64,000 bases of DNA from Thiohalocapsa sp. (GCF_022340605.1 NZ_JAJDNQ010000081.1:1-64000), one strand, 5' to 3'; shown: positions 1 through 9,430, counted from the stretch's first letter. The notes: a model not told the origin generated them from the letters alone. Made by a program: numbers and translations.

Positions 1-367
1 AGCAGCGCTCGTGGGAGCGGCACGCTTGGTGCCGCGACCGGCGGTCAAGCAGCACACCACGCCCCGAGTAACTAGCAAGCGTCGGGCAACCTCGCAGCCG
101 TCGTCGCGCCACAAAAAGCAGTGGCGCTCCCACACCGGCGCGCCCGGAGCAGCCGTTACGCGAGCAGCGCTCGTGGGAGCGGCACGCTTGGTGCCGCGAC
201 CGGCGGTCAAGCAGCACACCACGCCCCGAGTAACTAGCAAGCGTCGGGCAACCTCGCAGCCGTCGTCGCGCCACACAAGGCAGTGGCGCTCCCACACCGG
301 CGCGCCCGGAGCCGCGGCTATGCGAGCAGCGCTCGTGGGAGCGGCACGCTTGGTGCCGCGACCGGCG
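1..367. repeat. 162-bp tandem repeat, about 2.25 copies
   Basis: The block beginning AGCAGCGCTCGTGGG recurs at 1, 163 and 325, so the period is 162 bp. The third copy breaks off near 367. Copies 1 and 2 differ by only a few bases. Each unit carries a REP-like hairpin (GTGGGAGCGGC facing GCCGCGAC) of a family seen again at 48590, 58677 and 63153. The array may extend beyond the left window edge. Open frames across it are repetitive and arginine-rich and are not credible genes. Confidence 0.9.
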
Positions 368-383
368 GCAGGACAGTTGCCGT

Positions 384-415
384 AGGTCGGGCCGTCGTAG
401 GAGGCCCGACACACA
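384..415. repeat. GTAGGTCGGGC palindromic repeat (family G)
   Basis: An imperfect inverted repeat, GTAGGTCGGGC facing GGCCCGAC. It is one of about a dozen copies in the window (10866, 11681, 14544, 17218, 33299, 43893, 58968, 59793 and others), all intergenic. It looks like a REP-type element. Confidence 0.7.
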
Positions 416-771
416 GGCGATTCCCTCGATGGCCGCTACGAGCGGCTTCACAAGCGCTAAGCGGCCGTTCTGGCCGCGGGCGCCGGCAGCGCACTTCGCA
501 CTTGCCTCAACAATAACGCATATCTTGCGCGCATGCTCAATAGAACGGCAGAAAATTGCCAGAAGTGAGCTATTCCGCGCCATGTTAGCAATCAACTGCG
601 GGGGCAAAGCGCGCAGACTATTCGCGTCGGCCACAAGCCGGCACGCGGGTTGCGCCCACAAGGCAGCGGCTCCCAACCGTGGCTCCAACGCCCGTCGCCG
701 CAACCCGGCGCGGGCCGGAGCCGCCACCCCCTAGCCACTGGCCCCTAACTCCTACCCCCTCATTCGCCGCC
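416..771. other. Intergenic leader upstream of leuA, no gene recognised
   Basis: There is a less GC-rich patch near 505-600, then a short CCCCTA-rich stretch (about 730-765) that resembles a decayed version of the AGCCCCT arrays at 4627 and 31802. A leuA promoter presumably lies here, but no clear -35/-10 pair or leader peptide was identified. Confidence 0.4.
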
Positions 772-2496
772 ATGTTCGACCACCGCAAATACCGCCCCGC
801 ACCGACCGTATCGTTGCCCGACCGCACCTGGCCGGACCGCACCATCACCCGCGCCCCGCGCTGGGCCAGCGTGGACCTGCGCGACGGCAACCAGGCGCTG
901 CTGGCGCCGATGAATGTCGCGCAGAAGCAGGCGCTATGGCGGCTGTTGGTGGATGTCGGCGTGAAGGAGATCGAGGTCGGCTTTCCGTCGGCGAGCCAGC
1001 CGGACCACGACTTCGTGCGCTGGCTGATCGAGGAGCGGCAGATCCCGGACGATGTCACCATCCAGGTGCTGGTGCAGGCGCGCGAGGACTTGATCGAGCG
1101 CACCTTTGCGGCCCTGGACGGTGTGCCGCGGGCCATTGTGCACGTCTACAACAGCACCTCGCCCGTACAACGGGAGTGGGTGTTCGGGCGCGACCGTGAC
1201 GGCATCCGCGACATTGCCATCCGCGGTGCGGAGCTGCTGGCGCGGGAGGCGGCCAAGTACCCTGGCACGGACTGGACGTTCCAGTACTCGCCGGAGAGCT
1301 TCTCGCAGACCGAGCCCGAATACGCCGTGGAGGTCGTGAACGCGGTACTCGATGTCTGGCAGCCGACGCCGGAGCGCCCCTGCATCATCAACCTGCCGGC
1401 GACGGTGGAGTCGGCGAGCCCCAACGTCTTCGCCGACCAGGTCGAGTGGTTCTGCCGCCATCTCGACCGGCGGGATTCCGTGGTCGTCTCGCTGCACACC
1501 CACAACGACCGCGGCGGCGCCGCGGCGGCGGCGGAGCTGGGCCTGCTGGCGGGTGCCGACCGGCTGGAGGGCACGCTGCTCGGCAACGGCGAGCGCACCG
1601 GTAACATGGACCTCATCACCGTCGCCATGAACCTCTACAGCCAGGGCGTGGACCCGGGGCTGGACATGCGCGATCCGAACCGCATCATCGACGTGGTGGA
1701 GCAGTGCACCGGCATCAGCTGCCACCCGCGCCACCCCTGGGTGGGCGAGCTCGTCTACACCGCCTTCTCCGGCAGCCACCAGGACGCCATCAACAAGTCG
1801 CTGCGCCACCAGCGCGCCGACGCGGAACTACCCTGGCAGGTGGCCTATCTGCCCATCGATCCGGACGATGTCGGGCGCAGCTACGAGGCCGTCATCCGCG
1901 TCAACAGCCAGTCCGGCAAGGGCGGCATCGCCTTCGTGCTGGAGCGCGACTTCGGGCTCAACCTGCCGCGCTGGTTGCTGCAAGCGTTTGCGCCCATCGT
2001 GCAGCGCGAGAGCGAGCAACGCGGCGGCGTGATCGACGCGGAGCGCATCCATGCCCTGTTCCGCGAGCACTTCGTGCAGGATGGTGCCCCGGCGCGCCTG
2101 CTGGGCTATCGGCTCAACCGCAACGGTCATGACCACATCGAGGCGCGTATCGCGGTGGACGGGGTCGAGCGGTCCATCGCCGGCAGCGGCGACGGCGCTA
2201 TCGCCGCCTTCGCCGACGCCTGGCGGCAGGCTTTCGGCACCGAGGTGAACGTCGCCGACTACCGCGAGCATGCCATCGGCGCCGGCACCGATGCCGAGGC
2301 GGCGGCCTATGTGCTGCTGACCCTCGACGGCCGCCAGGTGCCGGGCGCCGCTATCGACCGCGATACCGTGGGCGCGTCGCTGCGGGCCGTGCTCTCGGCC
2401 CTGAACGGCGCTGAGCTGGAGCAGCGGGAAGGGACGCGGCCGGGTCTCGACGACGCCGGTGCTCGGCGGTCCGAGCAGCGCACACCGGCGGTCTGA
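772..2496 (+). CDS. leuA: 2-isopropylmalate synthase
   Basis: Condenses acetyl-CoA with 2-oxoisovalerate, the first committed step of leucine biosynthesis (cytosolic). It is 574 residues, the long LeuA class of about 550-570 residues. The DRE-TIM metallolyase N-terminal barrel shows the RDGNQ motif at 37-41 and the metal-binding H242-T-H244-N-D. A C-terminal LeuA allosteric (leucine-sensing) domain occupies roughly the last 130 residues. The start at the ATG reading MFDHRKYRP is chosen because in-frame codons further upstream encode proline/arginine-rich repeat DNA. There is no strong ribosome-binding site. The gene appears monocistronic and converges on the thioredoxin gene. The ending RRSEQRTPAV is a divergent tail. 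Confidence 0.95.
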   Translation: MFDHRKYRPAPTVSLPDRTWPDRTITRAPRWASVDLRDGNQALLAPMNVAQKQALWRLLVDVGVKEIEVGFPSASQPDHDFVRWLIEERQIPDDVTIQVLVQAREDLIERTFAALDGVPRAIVHVYNSTSPVQREWVFGRDRDGIRDIAIRGAELLAREAAKYPGTDWTFQYSPESFSQTEPEYAVEVVNAVLDVWQPTPERPCIINLPATVESASPNVFADQVEWFCRHLDRRDSVVVSLHTHNDRGGAAAAAELGLLAGADRLEGTLLGNGERTGNMDLITVAMNLYSQGVDPGLDMRDPNRIIDVVEQCTGISCHPRHPWVGELVYTAFSGSHQDAINKSLRHQRADAELPWQVAYLPIDPDDVGRSYEAVIRVNSQSGKGGIAFVLERDFGLNLPRWLLQAFAPIVQRESEQRGGVIDAERIHALFREHFVQDGAPARLLGYRLNRNGHDHIEARIAVDGVERSIAGSGDGAIAAFADAWRQAFGTEVNVADYREHAIGAGTDAEAAAYVLLTLDGRQVPGAAIDRDTVGASLRAVLSALNGAELEQREGTRPGLDDAGARRSEQRTPAV

Positions 2497-2552
2497 CCGC
2501 GCATGCGGGGCAGGCCGCGGCGTGTGTCCGCGGCGGCCCCGGCGGGTGCGCG

Positions 2553-2951
2553 TCAGGCCGCCGCGCAGTCGGCGGCGTCCTCGCCGAGGTGCGACGTCAG
2601 CCATTCGCGCACCTGGTGGCTCGACCGGGAGCCGCTGAAGCGCCCGCACTCCTTCCCGTTGCGGAACAGGATCACCGTCGGGAAGCCGCGCAGCCGGTAA
2701 TGGCCCGCGAGCTTCATGTTCTCACCCTCGTCCACCTCGACCTTGGCCAGGCGCACCGTGCCGTCGAATTCGTTGACAACGCGGTTCAGGTGAGGGGTCA
2801 GCTGATGGCAGGGCGCGCACCACTCGGCCCAGAAGTCCACCAGGATCGGCTGGTCCTGAGAGGCGGCGATCACTTCCTGCTCAAAGCGCTCGAGGTCGAC
2901 ATCGAAGGCGTGTGGGCTCGTGTCGTGGTTGTGGAACAGCATCTGCGGCAT
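2553..2951 (-). CDS. Thioredoxin-family protein
   Basis: A small redox protein (132 residues from this start) with the thioredoxin fold. The active site is W-C45-A-P-C48 instead of the usual WCGPC, preceded by a VDFWAEW strand, with a cis-Pro motif RGFPT later. It has no signal peptide, so it is probably cytoplasmic. Alternative starts are the Met three codons downstream (2942) and an upstream one at 3035; the latter would add residues unlike the family. It is divergent from hemB across about 245 bp and convergent with leuA. The Ala in the CxxC loop may shift the redox potential. The substrate is unknown. Confidence 0.85.
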   Translation of the reverse strand: MPQMLFHNHDTSPHAFDVDLERFEQEVIAASQDQPILVDFWAEWCAPCHQLTPHLNRVVNEFDGTVRLAKVEVDEGENMKLAGHYRLRGFPTVILFRNGKECGRFSGSRSSHQVREWLTSHLGEDAADCAAA

Positions 2952-3070
2952 CCTGATGTGATCGGTTAACGGCGCAACTGACGGCCGGCGGCAAAGTCTA
3001 AGGTTGCGGTGGGCGATTCGCGACGACTGAAGCACGGCGACGGCGATCGACCCAGCATCTCCGAGTGTAA

Positions 3071-4210
<1,140 letters not shown>

Positions 4211-4306
4211 GCGGCCAGAGGCTGGCAGCCAGGGACTAGATTGCTTGAAGGGCCGAAATCTTTGCAGACGCGTCACGTTTTGTGTACACCGCGGCAGGGC
4301 TCTGAA

Positions 4307-4392
4307 AGGGCCAAGGACCAAGGGCCGGCACGGCAATCGAGCGGTTCTGTGCGGTCGCGTTTTGGGCCTTAGGCCTCGGCCCTCGGCCCTTG
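4307..4392. repeat. GGCCAAG/GGCCGAG-armed palindrome (family C, copy 1)
   Basis: The left arm is built of short tandem units (AAGGGCCAAGGACCAAGGGCCG) and the right arm of their reverse complements (GGCCTCGGCCCTCGGCCCTTG), separated by a loop of about 45 bp. The same architecture and sequence recur at 27936 and 29437. Confidence 0.8.
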
Positions 4393-4452
4393 TTGCATGC
4401 CCGAAGTCGATCGACGCGACATTCGCCGCCTCATGTCGTTGTCGGTCTGAGG

Positions 4453-4613
4453 CAGCGCCTCGCTAGTGCTTCGCTGCGGGAATTCCGCGTCCGGGGTCCC
4501 TCGTGGTCGTGGTCGTAATCGAATATCCGGACAATTGAGATCACGATGACGACCACGACAACGACAACGACAACGACCTCAGACGGTCTCGGGACTTGCG
4601 CACTGGTGCACTA
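4453..4613 (-). repeat. MITE-like element, family A copy 1 (about 160 bp)
   Basis: One end reads CAGCGCCT...GTGCTTCGCTG and the other GTGCACTAG. The core has GTCGTGGTCGTAATCG facing ACGACAACGACAACGAC. Read as the reverse complement, both ends and the core align with the copy at 50582-50736, so the element has fixed termini and is inverted relative to that copy. No coding capacity. Confidence 0.8.
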
Positions 4614-4626
4614 GGAAGACCGAGTG

Positions 4627-4682
4627 CTAGCCCCTAGCCCCTAGCCCCTAGCCCCTAGCCCCTAGCCCCTAGCAGCTAGTCC
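4627..4682. repeat. AGCCCCT heptanucleotide tandem array
   Basis: About six perfect copies of a 7-bp unit (AGCCCCT), then degenerate copies, ending about 10 bp before the aroE start. The reverse-complement array occurs at 31802-31840. Both arrays abut a family A element. Confidence 0.9.
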
Positions 4683-4692
4683 CTGATTCGAC

Positions 4693-5520
4693 GTGGATAG
4701 ATACGCCGTTATCGGCAACCCCATCGCCCACAGCAAGTCGCCGCAGATCCATGCCGCCTTCGCCCGGCAGACCGGGCAGCGCATGGAATACGGCCGGCTG
4801 CTGGGCAGCCTGGATGACTTCGCTGGCGACGTGCGCGCCTTCGTCGCCGACGGCGGCCGCGGACTCAACGTCACCGTGCCGTTCAAGCAGGCGGCATGGA
4901 AGCTGCTCGCGGACCGCAGCCCGCGCGCCGAGGCGGCCGGGGCCGTCAACACCATCATCGTCCTGGACGACTGCCGGCTGCGCGGCGACAACACCGACGG
5001 CGTCGGTCTGGTGCGGGATCTGGTGGACAATCAGGGCTTCGACTTCGCCGGCAAGCGAGTGCTGCTGCTCGGTGCCGGCGGCGCGGCGCACGGCGTGCTC
5101 GGCGCGCTGCTCGACGCGGGTCCGGCGGCGCTGACCATTGCCAACCGCACCGCCGCCAAGGCGGTGGATCTCGCCCGGGCGGCGGCCGATGCCCGAATCG
5201 ACGGCTGCGGTCTCGGCGACCTTGCGGACCGCAGCTTTGACCTCATCGTCAATGCCACGTCCAGCGGGCTGGAGGGCGGCGTCCCGGACCTGCCGGACGG
5301 CCTGCTGGCCGCCGGCGCCTGGACCTACGACATGGTCTATGGCGATGCGCCGACACCTTTCTGCCGCTGGGGCGAGGCGCGGGGGGCGGTGCGCGCGCTG
5401 GACGGGCTCGGCATGCTGGTGGAGCAGGCGGCGGAATCGTTTCGGCTCTGGCGCGGCGTGCGGCCCGAGACCACGCCGGTGATCGCCGAGCTGCGCCGGG
5501 GCCTGGCCGGTCCACCCTAG
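4693..5520 (+). CDS. aroE: Shikimate dehydrogenase (NADP+)
   Basis: Reduces 3-dehydroshikimate to shikimate in the aromatic amino acid (chorismate) pathway. It is 275 residues, typical for AroE. Substrate-binding motif NPIAHSKSP is at 9-17; the catalytic pair is K65 (NVTVPFK) and D102 (GDNTDGVG), with N86 between. The nucleotide-binding glycine motif GAGGAAHG and the NADP-associated NRT follow. The start is a GTG, the only one placing the conserved N-terminal strand correctly. A heptamer array occupies the position where a ribosome-binding site would lie, so initiation signals look poor. The TAG stop coincides with the terminal TAGTGCAACAG of the next family A element. Confidence 0.95.
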   Translation: MDRYAVIGNPIAHSKSPQIHAAFARQTGQRMEYGRLLGSLDDFAGDVRAFVADGGRGLNVTVPFKQAAWKLLADRSPRAEAAGAVNTIIVLDDCRLRGDNTDGVGLVRDLVDNQGFDFAGKRVLLLGAGGAAHGVLGALLDAGPAALTIANRTAAKAVDLARAAADARIDGCGLGDLADRSFDLIVNATSSGLEGGVPDLPDGLLAAGAWTYDMVYGDAPTPFCRWGEARGAVRALDGLGMLVEQAAESFRLWRGVRPETTPVIAELRRGLAGPP

Positions 5521-5675
5521 TGCAACAGCGAGCAAGCGCAGAGACCGTCTTGGGTCGTTGTCGTAATCGTGAGTGATCTCAACCGCGCGGATAGTCGCTG
5601 ACGACTCCGATAACGACAACGACAACGAGGGAGGCCGGTCTCGGAAGTTCCGCAGCGAAGTACCAGCCCGGCTCA
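5518..5675 (+). repeat. MITE-like element, family A copy 2
   Basis: Begins TAGTGCAACAG, contains GTCGTTGTCGTAATCG and ACGACAACGACAACGA arms, and ends near GTTCCGCAGCGAAGTACCAG. An outer inverted pair, GAGACCG/CGGTCTC, brackets the core. Its first three bases serve as the aroE stop codon. Confidence 0.8.
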
Positions 5676-5735
5676 GCCAGCCGCGCACCGGCCCTGTACT
5701 CAATTCCAACTGGCTGCAAAGCGGGAGGAGTCCTC

Positions 5736-6605
5736 ATGCGTATCTCCGTCCTTGGCACGGGTCTGCTCGGCAGTGAGATCGCGCTGCGTCTCAAGGCGCA
5801 GGGATTCGGCGTCAGCGCCTGGAACCGCACCGCGGAAAAGGCCGCGCCGCTCGCAACCGCCGGCATCGCGCTGCCCGGTAGTGCTGCAGACGCGGTCGCG
5901 GTCGCGGACGCGGTGCTGCTGCTGTTGGCGGATGCCGCCGCCATCGAGGCGACGCTGTTCGCGGCGGACACTGAGCCCGCGCTCGCGGGTCGGATCATCG
6001 TGCAGATGGGCACCATCGCACCGGCCGAGAGCCGCACCCTGGCGGAGCGGGTGGCGGCGGCGGGCGGCGAGTACCTGGAGTCCCCCGTGCTCGGCAGCCT
6101 GCCGGAGGCACGTGCCGGCAAGCTCTTCGTCATGGCCGGCGGCGATCCGGCGCTGTACGAGCGCTGCCTGCCCGTGTTCGAGGCCCTGTCCGAGACCCCG
6201 CAGCGCATTGGCGAGCTGGGCCAGGCGGCGGCGCTGAAGCTGGCGCTAAACCAGCTCATCGCCGGCCTCACGGCTACCTTCTGTCTCAGTTTGGGACTGG
6301 TGCGCAAGGAGGCGCTGGACGTGGAGCAGTTCATGACCGTGGTGCGCGGCAGCGCCCTCTACGCCCCGACTTTCGACAAGAAGCTGGACAAGTACCTGAG
6401 CCACGACTACGGCAGCGCCAACTTCCCGCTGAAGCACCTGCTGAAAGACGTGCGACTGATGGAAAGGGCCATGAGCGATGCCGGCATCGACACCGCCACG
6501 CTCCGGGCGATTGCCGCCGCGGCCGAGCGCGGCGTCGCCGCCGGTTTCGGCGAGGCCGACTACTCGGCTCTGTACGAGGCACTCAATCAAGGGGCTGGGG
6601 ATTAG
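5736..6605 (+). CDS. NAD(P)-dependent beta-hydroxyacid dehydrogenase (glyoxylate/succinic semialdehyde reductase-like)
   Basis: A 289-residue two-domain oxidoreductase of the 6-phosphogluconate dehydrogenase/hydroxyisobutyrate dehydrogenase superfamily. The N-terminal Rossmann motif G7-T-G-L-L-G12 is followed by WNRT, whose Arg31 favours NADPH. The catalytic lysine is K168, with N172 in the GxxxxLKLALN helix. NFPLKHLLKD in the all-helical C-terminal domain is typical of GLYR-type enzymes. GGGAGGAG eight bases before the ATG is a strong ribosome-binding site. It stands alone between family A copies. The likely role is reduction of a small aldehyde acid such as glyoxylate; the exact substrate cannot be read from sequence, and imine reductases are close relatives. 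Confidence 0.85.
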   Translation: MRISVLGTGLLGSEIALRLKAQGFGVSAWNRTAEKAAPLATAGIALPGSAADAVAVADAVLLLLADAAAIEATLFAADTEPALAGRIIVQMGTIAPAESRTLAERVAAAGGEYLESPVLGSLPEARAGKLFVMAGGDPALYERCLPVFEALSETPQRIGELGQAAALKLALNQLIAGLTATFCLSLGLVRKEALDVEQFMTVVRGSALYAPTFDKKLDKYLSHDYGSANFPLKHLLKDVRLMERAMSDAGIDTATLRAIAAAAERGVAAGFGEADYSALYEALNQGAGD

Positions 6606-6664
6606 TACCCCGTTTCAGCCAATTTTGCAGGGCGCCAACCCGGGTGGGGCTGGAGCCGAGTAAC

Positions 6665-6790
6665 CTGGTCGAAGTCTCTGCTCGTGGTCGTGGTCGTAAT
6701 CGGATACTCGACAACGACAACGAAAGCAAAATTGGGAGAAACGCTGCATTAGGGCTCATGCAGCGATGTGAAGATTCCGAGACCGGGCTT
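6665..6790 (+). repeat. MITE-like element, family A copy 3 (diverged)
   Basis: Contains GTGGTCGTGGTCGTAATCG and GACAACGACAACGAAAGC arms. A flanking block AAGCAAAATTGGGAGAA is shared, in reverse complement, with the copy at 31841. The ends are less well preserved than in copies 1, 2 and 5. Confidence 0.65.
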
Positions 6791-6802
6791 GGGCGGACGC
6801 TT

Positions 6803-6832
6803 GTCCGTGTCGCCCTCCAGGGCGACACGGAT
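6803..6832. repeat. Short perfect hairpin GTCCGTGTCGCC (family I)
   Basis: GTCCGTGTCGCC, a 5-base loop, then GGCGACACGGAT. A near-identical hairpin lies at 13778-13803, at the 5-prime end of the Uma2 pseudogene. Confidence 0.7.
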
Positions 6833-6893
6833 AGCCACTGCAAGCGCCCTCGGCATTTCCGCGACGGTGCACTAGGTCCCGGCACTCAACAGA

Positions 6894-6929
6894 TCACTAT
6901 CTTTCCAGCTTCTCACTATCTTTCCAGCT
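6894..6929. repeat. Direct repeat, 17-bp unit twice
   Basis: TCACTATCTTTCCAGCT occurs at 6894 and again at 6913, immediately upstream of the gene at 6944. It could be a binding site or a slippage product. Confidence 0.6.
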
Positions 6930-6943
6930 CCCAGTTCCTCATC

Positions 6944-7648
6944 ATGTTCGCCGACTCGGACCTGCCCTTCACCCACAAGCCCGGCCGTCGCGAGCGCCAC
7001 CTGCGCCGCCGGCACGTGAATCCGTTGTTCGGCTGGCCGCCGCAGGAGGTCGCGCCCGAGCGCCTGCTGGACGCCCAGCGCGCCGATCACGAGGAGCTGG
7101 AGGCTTTTCGCCACTCCTTCCGGGGCGTCGTGCAGCGTGCCGTGGACCTGCCGCCGGACGCCGGAAGTGACCTGGTCCTGGAGCTGAAGACCGACCTGGA
7201 GCGCCACTACGAGCAGGCTTGTGGGCTGCCGGAGGACCAAACGGAGCCGAAGGCGGCACTGGCCAAGCTCATCGACGTCATCATGCGCACGCTTCTGCGC
7301 CACGTGGGCGACGATGCCACGGCCCACCAGGAGCTGGCCGACGAGGCCGCCGCCCGCCAGATCCATTTCCGGCTGCTGGAGCAGCCACTGGTGGCGGATC
7401 TGCTGCACCCGGAGACGCCGATCCTCCCGCAAGAACTGACTCCGTCGCTGCTGTCCGCCACCGACTCCGAGTTGGCGGCCGCCTGCGAGCTGTTCGACGG
7501 TCAGCAGCTCGCGGTGATCCGCGATGAGGCCGAGGCCCTGGCGCAACGCCTGGCGGAGAGCAGCGTCGTTGTCGACGGTCTCGACCGGCGTCTTGACCAC
7601 CTGCGGCGAGCCGAGGCGGATGCCACCGGTGCCCGCCGTGCCGACTGA
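6944..7648 (+). CDS. Conserved hypothetical protein, helical
   Basis: A 234-residue protein I do not recognise. The N-terminus (MFADSDLPFTHKPGRRERHLRRRHVN) is strongly basic; the rest is predicted helical and acidic with heptad-like leucine spacing, ending in a possible coiled coil (about 195-230). There is no signal peptide or membrane segment, so it is probably cytoplasmic. The ATG start is preferred because the longer in-frame extension is repeat DNA. It overlaps the next gene by 29 bp in another frame, suggesting co-expression. No function is assigned. Confidence 0.65.
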   Translation: MFADSDLPFTHKPGRRERHLRRRHVNPLFGWPPQEVAPERLLDAQRADHEELEAFRHSFRGVVQRAVDLPPDAGSDLVLELKTDLERHYEQACGLPEDQTEPKAALAKLIDVIMRTLLRHVGDDATAHQELADEAAARQIHFRLLEQPLVADLLHPETPILPQELTPSLLSATDSELAAACELFDGQQLAVIRDEAEALAQRLAESSVVVDGLDRRLDHLRRAEADATGARRAD

Positions 7649-8330
7649 GCGTATCTGCCGGCCGCAGTCGATCGTGTGCACCCGGCGTGCACCGCTGCTC
7701 CTGCTCGGTTTGGTCGCGGGGCTCACCGCCGGCGCCGCGCCGGCTACCGCGGACGAGGTGTCCGCCGCCCGGGAGGTGCTGCCGCCGCGGATCGAGGACT
7801 GGCTCCCGCGTGACTGGTGGGTGCCCGTGCAGGCGGTCGGCGGCCGGATCGACGAGGACGCCTACGACGATCTGGTGGTGTTGGTGGAAAGGCGCACCGA
7901 CGCACCGGATGATCCAGCCTTCCCGCGCGGCTCGCGCGGGCTGTTCATTCTATTCGGCGATGCCGTCGGCGGCTGGCGGCGTGGCCAGCTGGCGGCCGGG
8001 CTGCTGCCCTGTGTGGACTGCCTGAGCACGCTTGGCGGCACCATCGGCTCCGCGGTCTTCGACTTGGAGGTCTCCGAGGACGGGCTGGTAGAGGTGGGCT
8101 GGTTGGAGCGCGGCCGCCTCACCAAGGCGGTGCAGCTCCAGATCGGCTGGGATCAGACGCACCGTGCCCTCGGACTGTACTCGGATGACATCCGCATCAT
8201 CCGGCCGCAAGGCGGGCGCAGCCACGTCCGCCGCGACTATCGCGCCGGGCGCATGTGGGTGGATGGGGTCCCGCGGCCGATGCCCGCGCGCTTCATTCCC
8301 ATCGAGCATGTCTTGGCGCAGCAATATTGA
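7620..8330 (+). CDS. Hypothetical exported protein
   Basis: 236 residues starting inside the previous gene. A hydrophobic stretch at about 24-42 (PLLLLGLVAGLTAGAAP) followed by ATADE looks like a Sec signal peptide, so the protein is probably periplasmic. The mature part contains DEDAYDDLVVLVERR and GLFILFGDAVGGW, resembling strands of FG-GAP/VCBS-type beta proteins, plus a CVDC cysteine pair. The start is uncertain because a 5-prime overlap of 29 bp is long. Function unknown; translational coupling to the upstream gene suggests a shared role. Confidence 0.6.
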   Translation: MPPVPAVPTERICRPQSIVCTRRAPLLLLGLVAGLTAGAAPATADEVSAAREVLPPRIEDWLPRDWWVPVQAVGGRIDEDAYDDLVVLVERRTDAPDDPAFPRGSRGLFILFGDAVGGWRRGQLAAGLLPCVDCLSTLGGTIGSAVFDLEVSEDGLVEVGWLERGRLTKAVQLQIGWDQTHRALGLYSDDIRIIRPQGGRSHVRRDYRAGRMWVDGVPRPMPARFIPIEHVLAQQY

Positions 8331-8488
8331 GCCGCCAAGTCGCAGCGGTGCACCGCCCTCCGGCCCTTGCAAAAGGCCGCAGTTCCCTTAATACCGAACT
8401 GCATTGGCCGCTGGTAGTGCCGTGCCCGGCGATGGCCGCCGCCCGGCGCGGGATTTCCGCCGGGCCGCCCCGACCCCCAGGGAGTTGT

Positions 8489-8557
8489 ATGCGTGCAAAT
8501 GCCGACGCGTCGTCCGACCGCAACGAGGACGCGGCCACGGTCGGGCACGCCGACTGA
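8489..8557 (+). CDS. Possible 22-residue small ORF
   Basis: ATG preceded by GGGAG five bases upstream encodes a hydrophilic Ala/Asp-rich 22-mer ending VGHAD, 25 bp before the FkbM methyltransferase. It could be a translated leader or chance; only the ribosome-binding site supports it. A hairpin (GCAGTTC facing GAACTGC, 8379-8402) lies upstream. Confidence 0.2.
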   Translation: MRANADASSDRNEDAATVGHAD

Positions 8558-8582
8558 GCCAGTCCGTCACGTGTTTTCCCGC

Positions 8583-9341
8583 ATGTCTCCCCCGCCGCGC
8601 CTACCGTCCGCGCTGCGCAGCCTGCTGGGGGTTCTGCGCTCGGTCGGCACCTATTACCGGCCCTCGCGGCGTGCCGCGCTGGACCAGATGCACGCGCGCT
8701 TCGCCGGCCGCGGCGACCTCGGCTTCGACATCGGCAGCGACGTCGGCGACCGGGTGGCGAGCTTTCGCCGGTTGGGCATGCGGGTGGTGGCGGTGGAGCC
8801 GCAGCCGCTCCTGGCGCGGTTTCTGCGGCTATTCTACGGACTCGATCCCAAGGTCACCGTGGTGCAGGCGGCCGTCGGTGCCGCACCGGGCGAGCTCATG
8901 ATGCACTTGAACCTGGATAATCCCACCGTCAGCACGGTGTCCACGGACTTCATCCACGCCGCGGAGACCGACCGGGCCTGGTGCGGCCAGCACTGGGAGC
9001 GGGACGTAGCGGTGCCGGTGACGACCCTGGACGCGCTGGTGCGGCGCTTCGGCGAGCCGCGCTTCGTCAAGATCGACGTGGAGGGCTTCGAGGACCAGGT
9101 GCTGCGCGGGCTGAGCAGCGCACCGCAGGCGCTGTCGTTCGGGTTCACCACCATCCAGCGGCCGGTGGCGCGAGCGGCACTGGCGGAGTGCCGGCGGCTG
9201 GGCCTGTACCGCTTCAACGCCGCCCTCGGCGAAAGCCCACACCTGCTGCACCCGGCCTGGCTCTCCGGCGACGGCATCCGCGCCTGGCTGGACGCGCTGC
9301 CGCAGCACGCCAATTCCGGCGACATCTACGGGCTGCGGTGA
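8583..9341 (+). CDS. FkbM-family SAM-dependent methyltransferase
   Basis: 252 residues. The SAM-binding motif I is divergent, FDIGSDVGDRVASF instead of the common DVGANxG. It is followed by the acidic residue in VVAVEPQP and the hallmark FVKIDVEGFEDQVLRGL of the FkbM family, which O-methylates sugars or other small molecules. The ATG at MSPPPRLP is preferred over upstream starts that lie in low-complexity sequence. It sits beside a glycosyltransferase remnant and a second methyltransferase, so a role in glycan or lipid-linked sugar modification is plausible (inference). The acceptor is unknown. Confidence 0.8.
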   Translation: MSPPPRLPSALRSLLGVLRSVGTYYRPSRRAALDQMHARFAGRGDLGFDIGSDVGDRVASFRRLGMRVVAVEPQPLLARFLRLFYGLDPKVTVVQAAVGAAPGELMMHLNLDNPTVSTVSTDFIHAAETDRAWCGQHWERDVAVPVTTLDALVRRFGEPRFVKIDVEGFEDQVLRGLSSAPQALSFGFTTIQRPVARAALAECRRLGLYRFNAALGESPHLLHPAWLSGDGIRAWLDALPQHANSGDIYGLR

Positions 9342-9363
9342 TGCCCAGCGCATCCGCTACGGT

Positions 9364-9430
9364 TGCGTGCCAGCACCGAGTCCCAGAGCGGAGTGCCAGA
9401 GCAAAGTCCCGGAATGGCGTGCCAGAATAG
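9364..9430. repeat. Short-period degenerate repeat (about 12-13 bp)
   Basis: Alternating units of the type GCGTGCCAG and GAGTCCCAGAG/AAGTCCCGGAAT repeat about five times. The array sits exactly where the 5-prime part of the adjacent glycosyltransferase gene is missing. Confidence 0.55.

Noticed and set aside
934-1809. 291-residue open frame opposite leuA
   Set aside because: Overlaps intact LeuA catalytic codons; no homology features.
2512-2540. Rho-independent terminator between leuA and thioredoxin
   Set aside because: GGCCGCGG/CCGCGGC hairpin exists but no T-run on either strand; cannot be called.
4627-4682. CRISPR-like or telomere-like array
   Set aside because: Units are 7 bp without spacers and no cas genes are present; chromosome-end function unsupported because it lies inside a gene-dense region.
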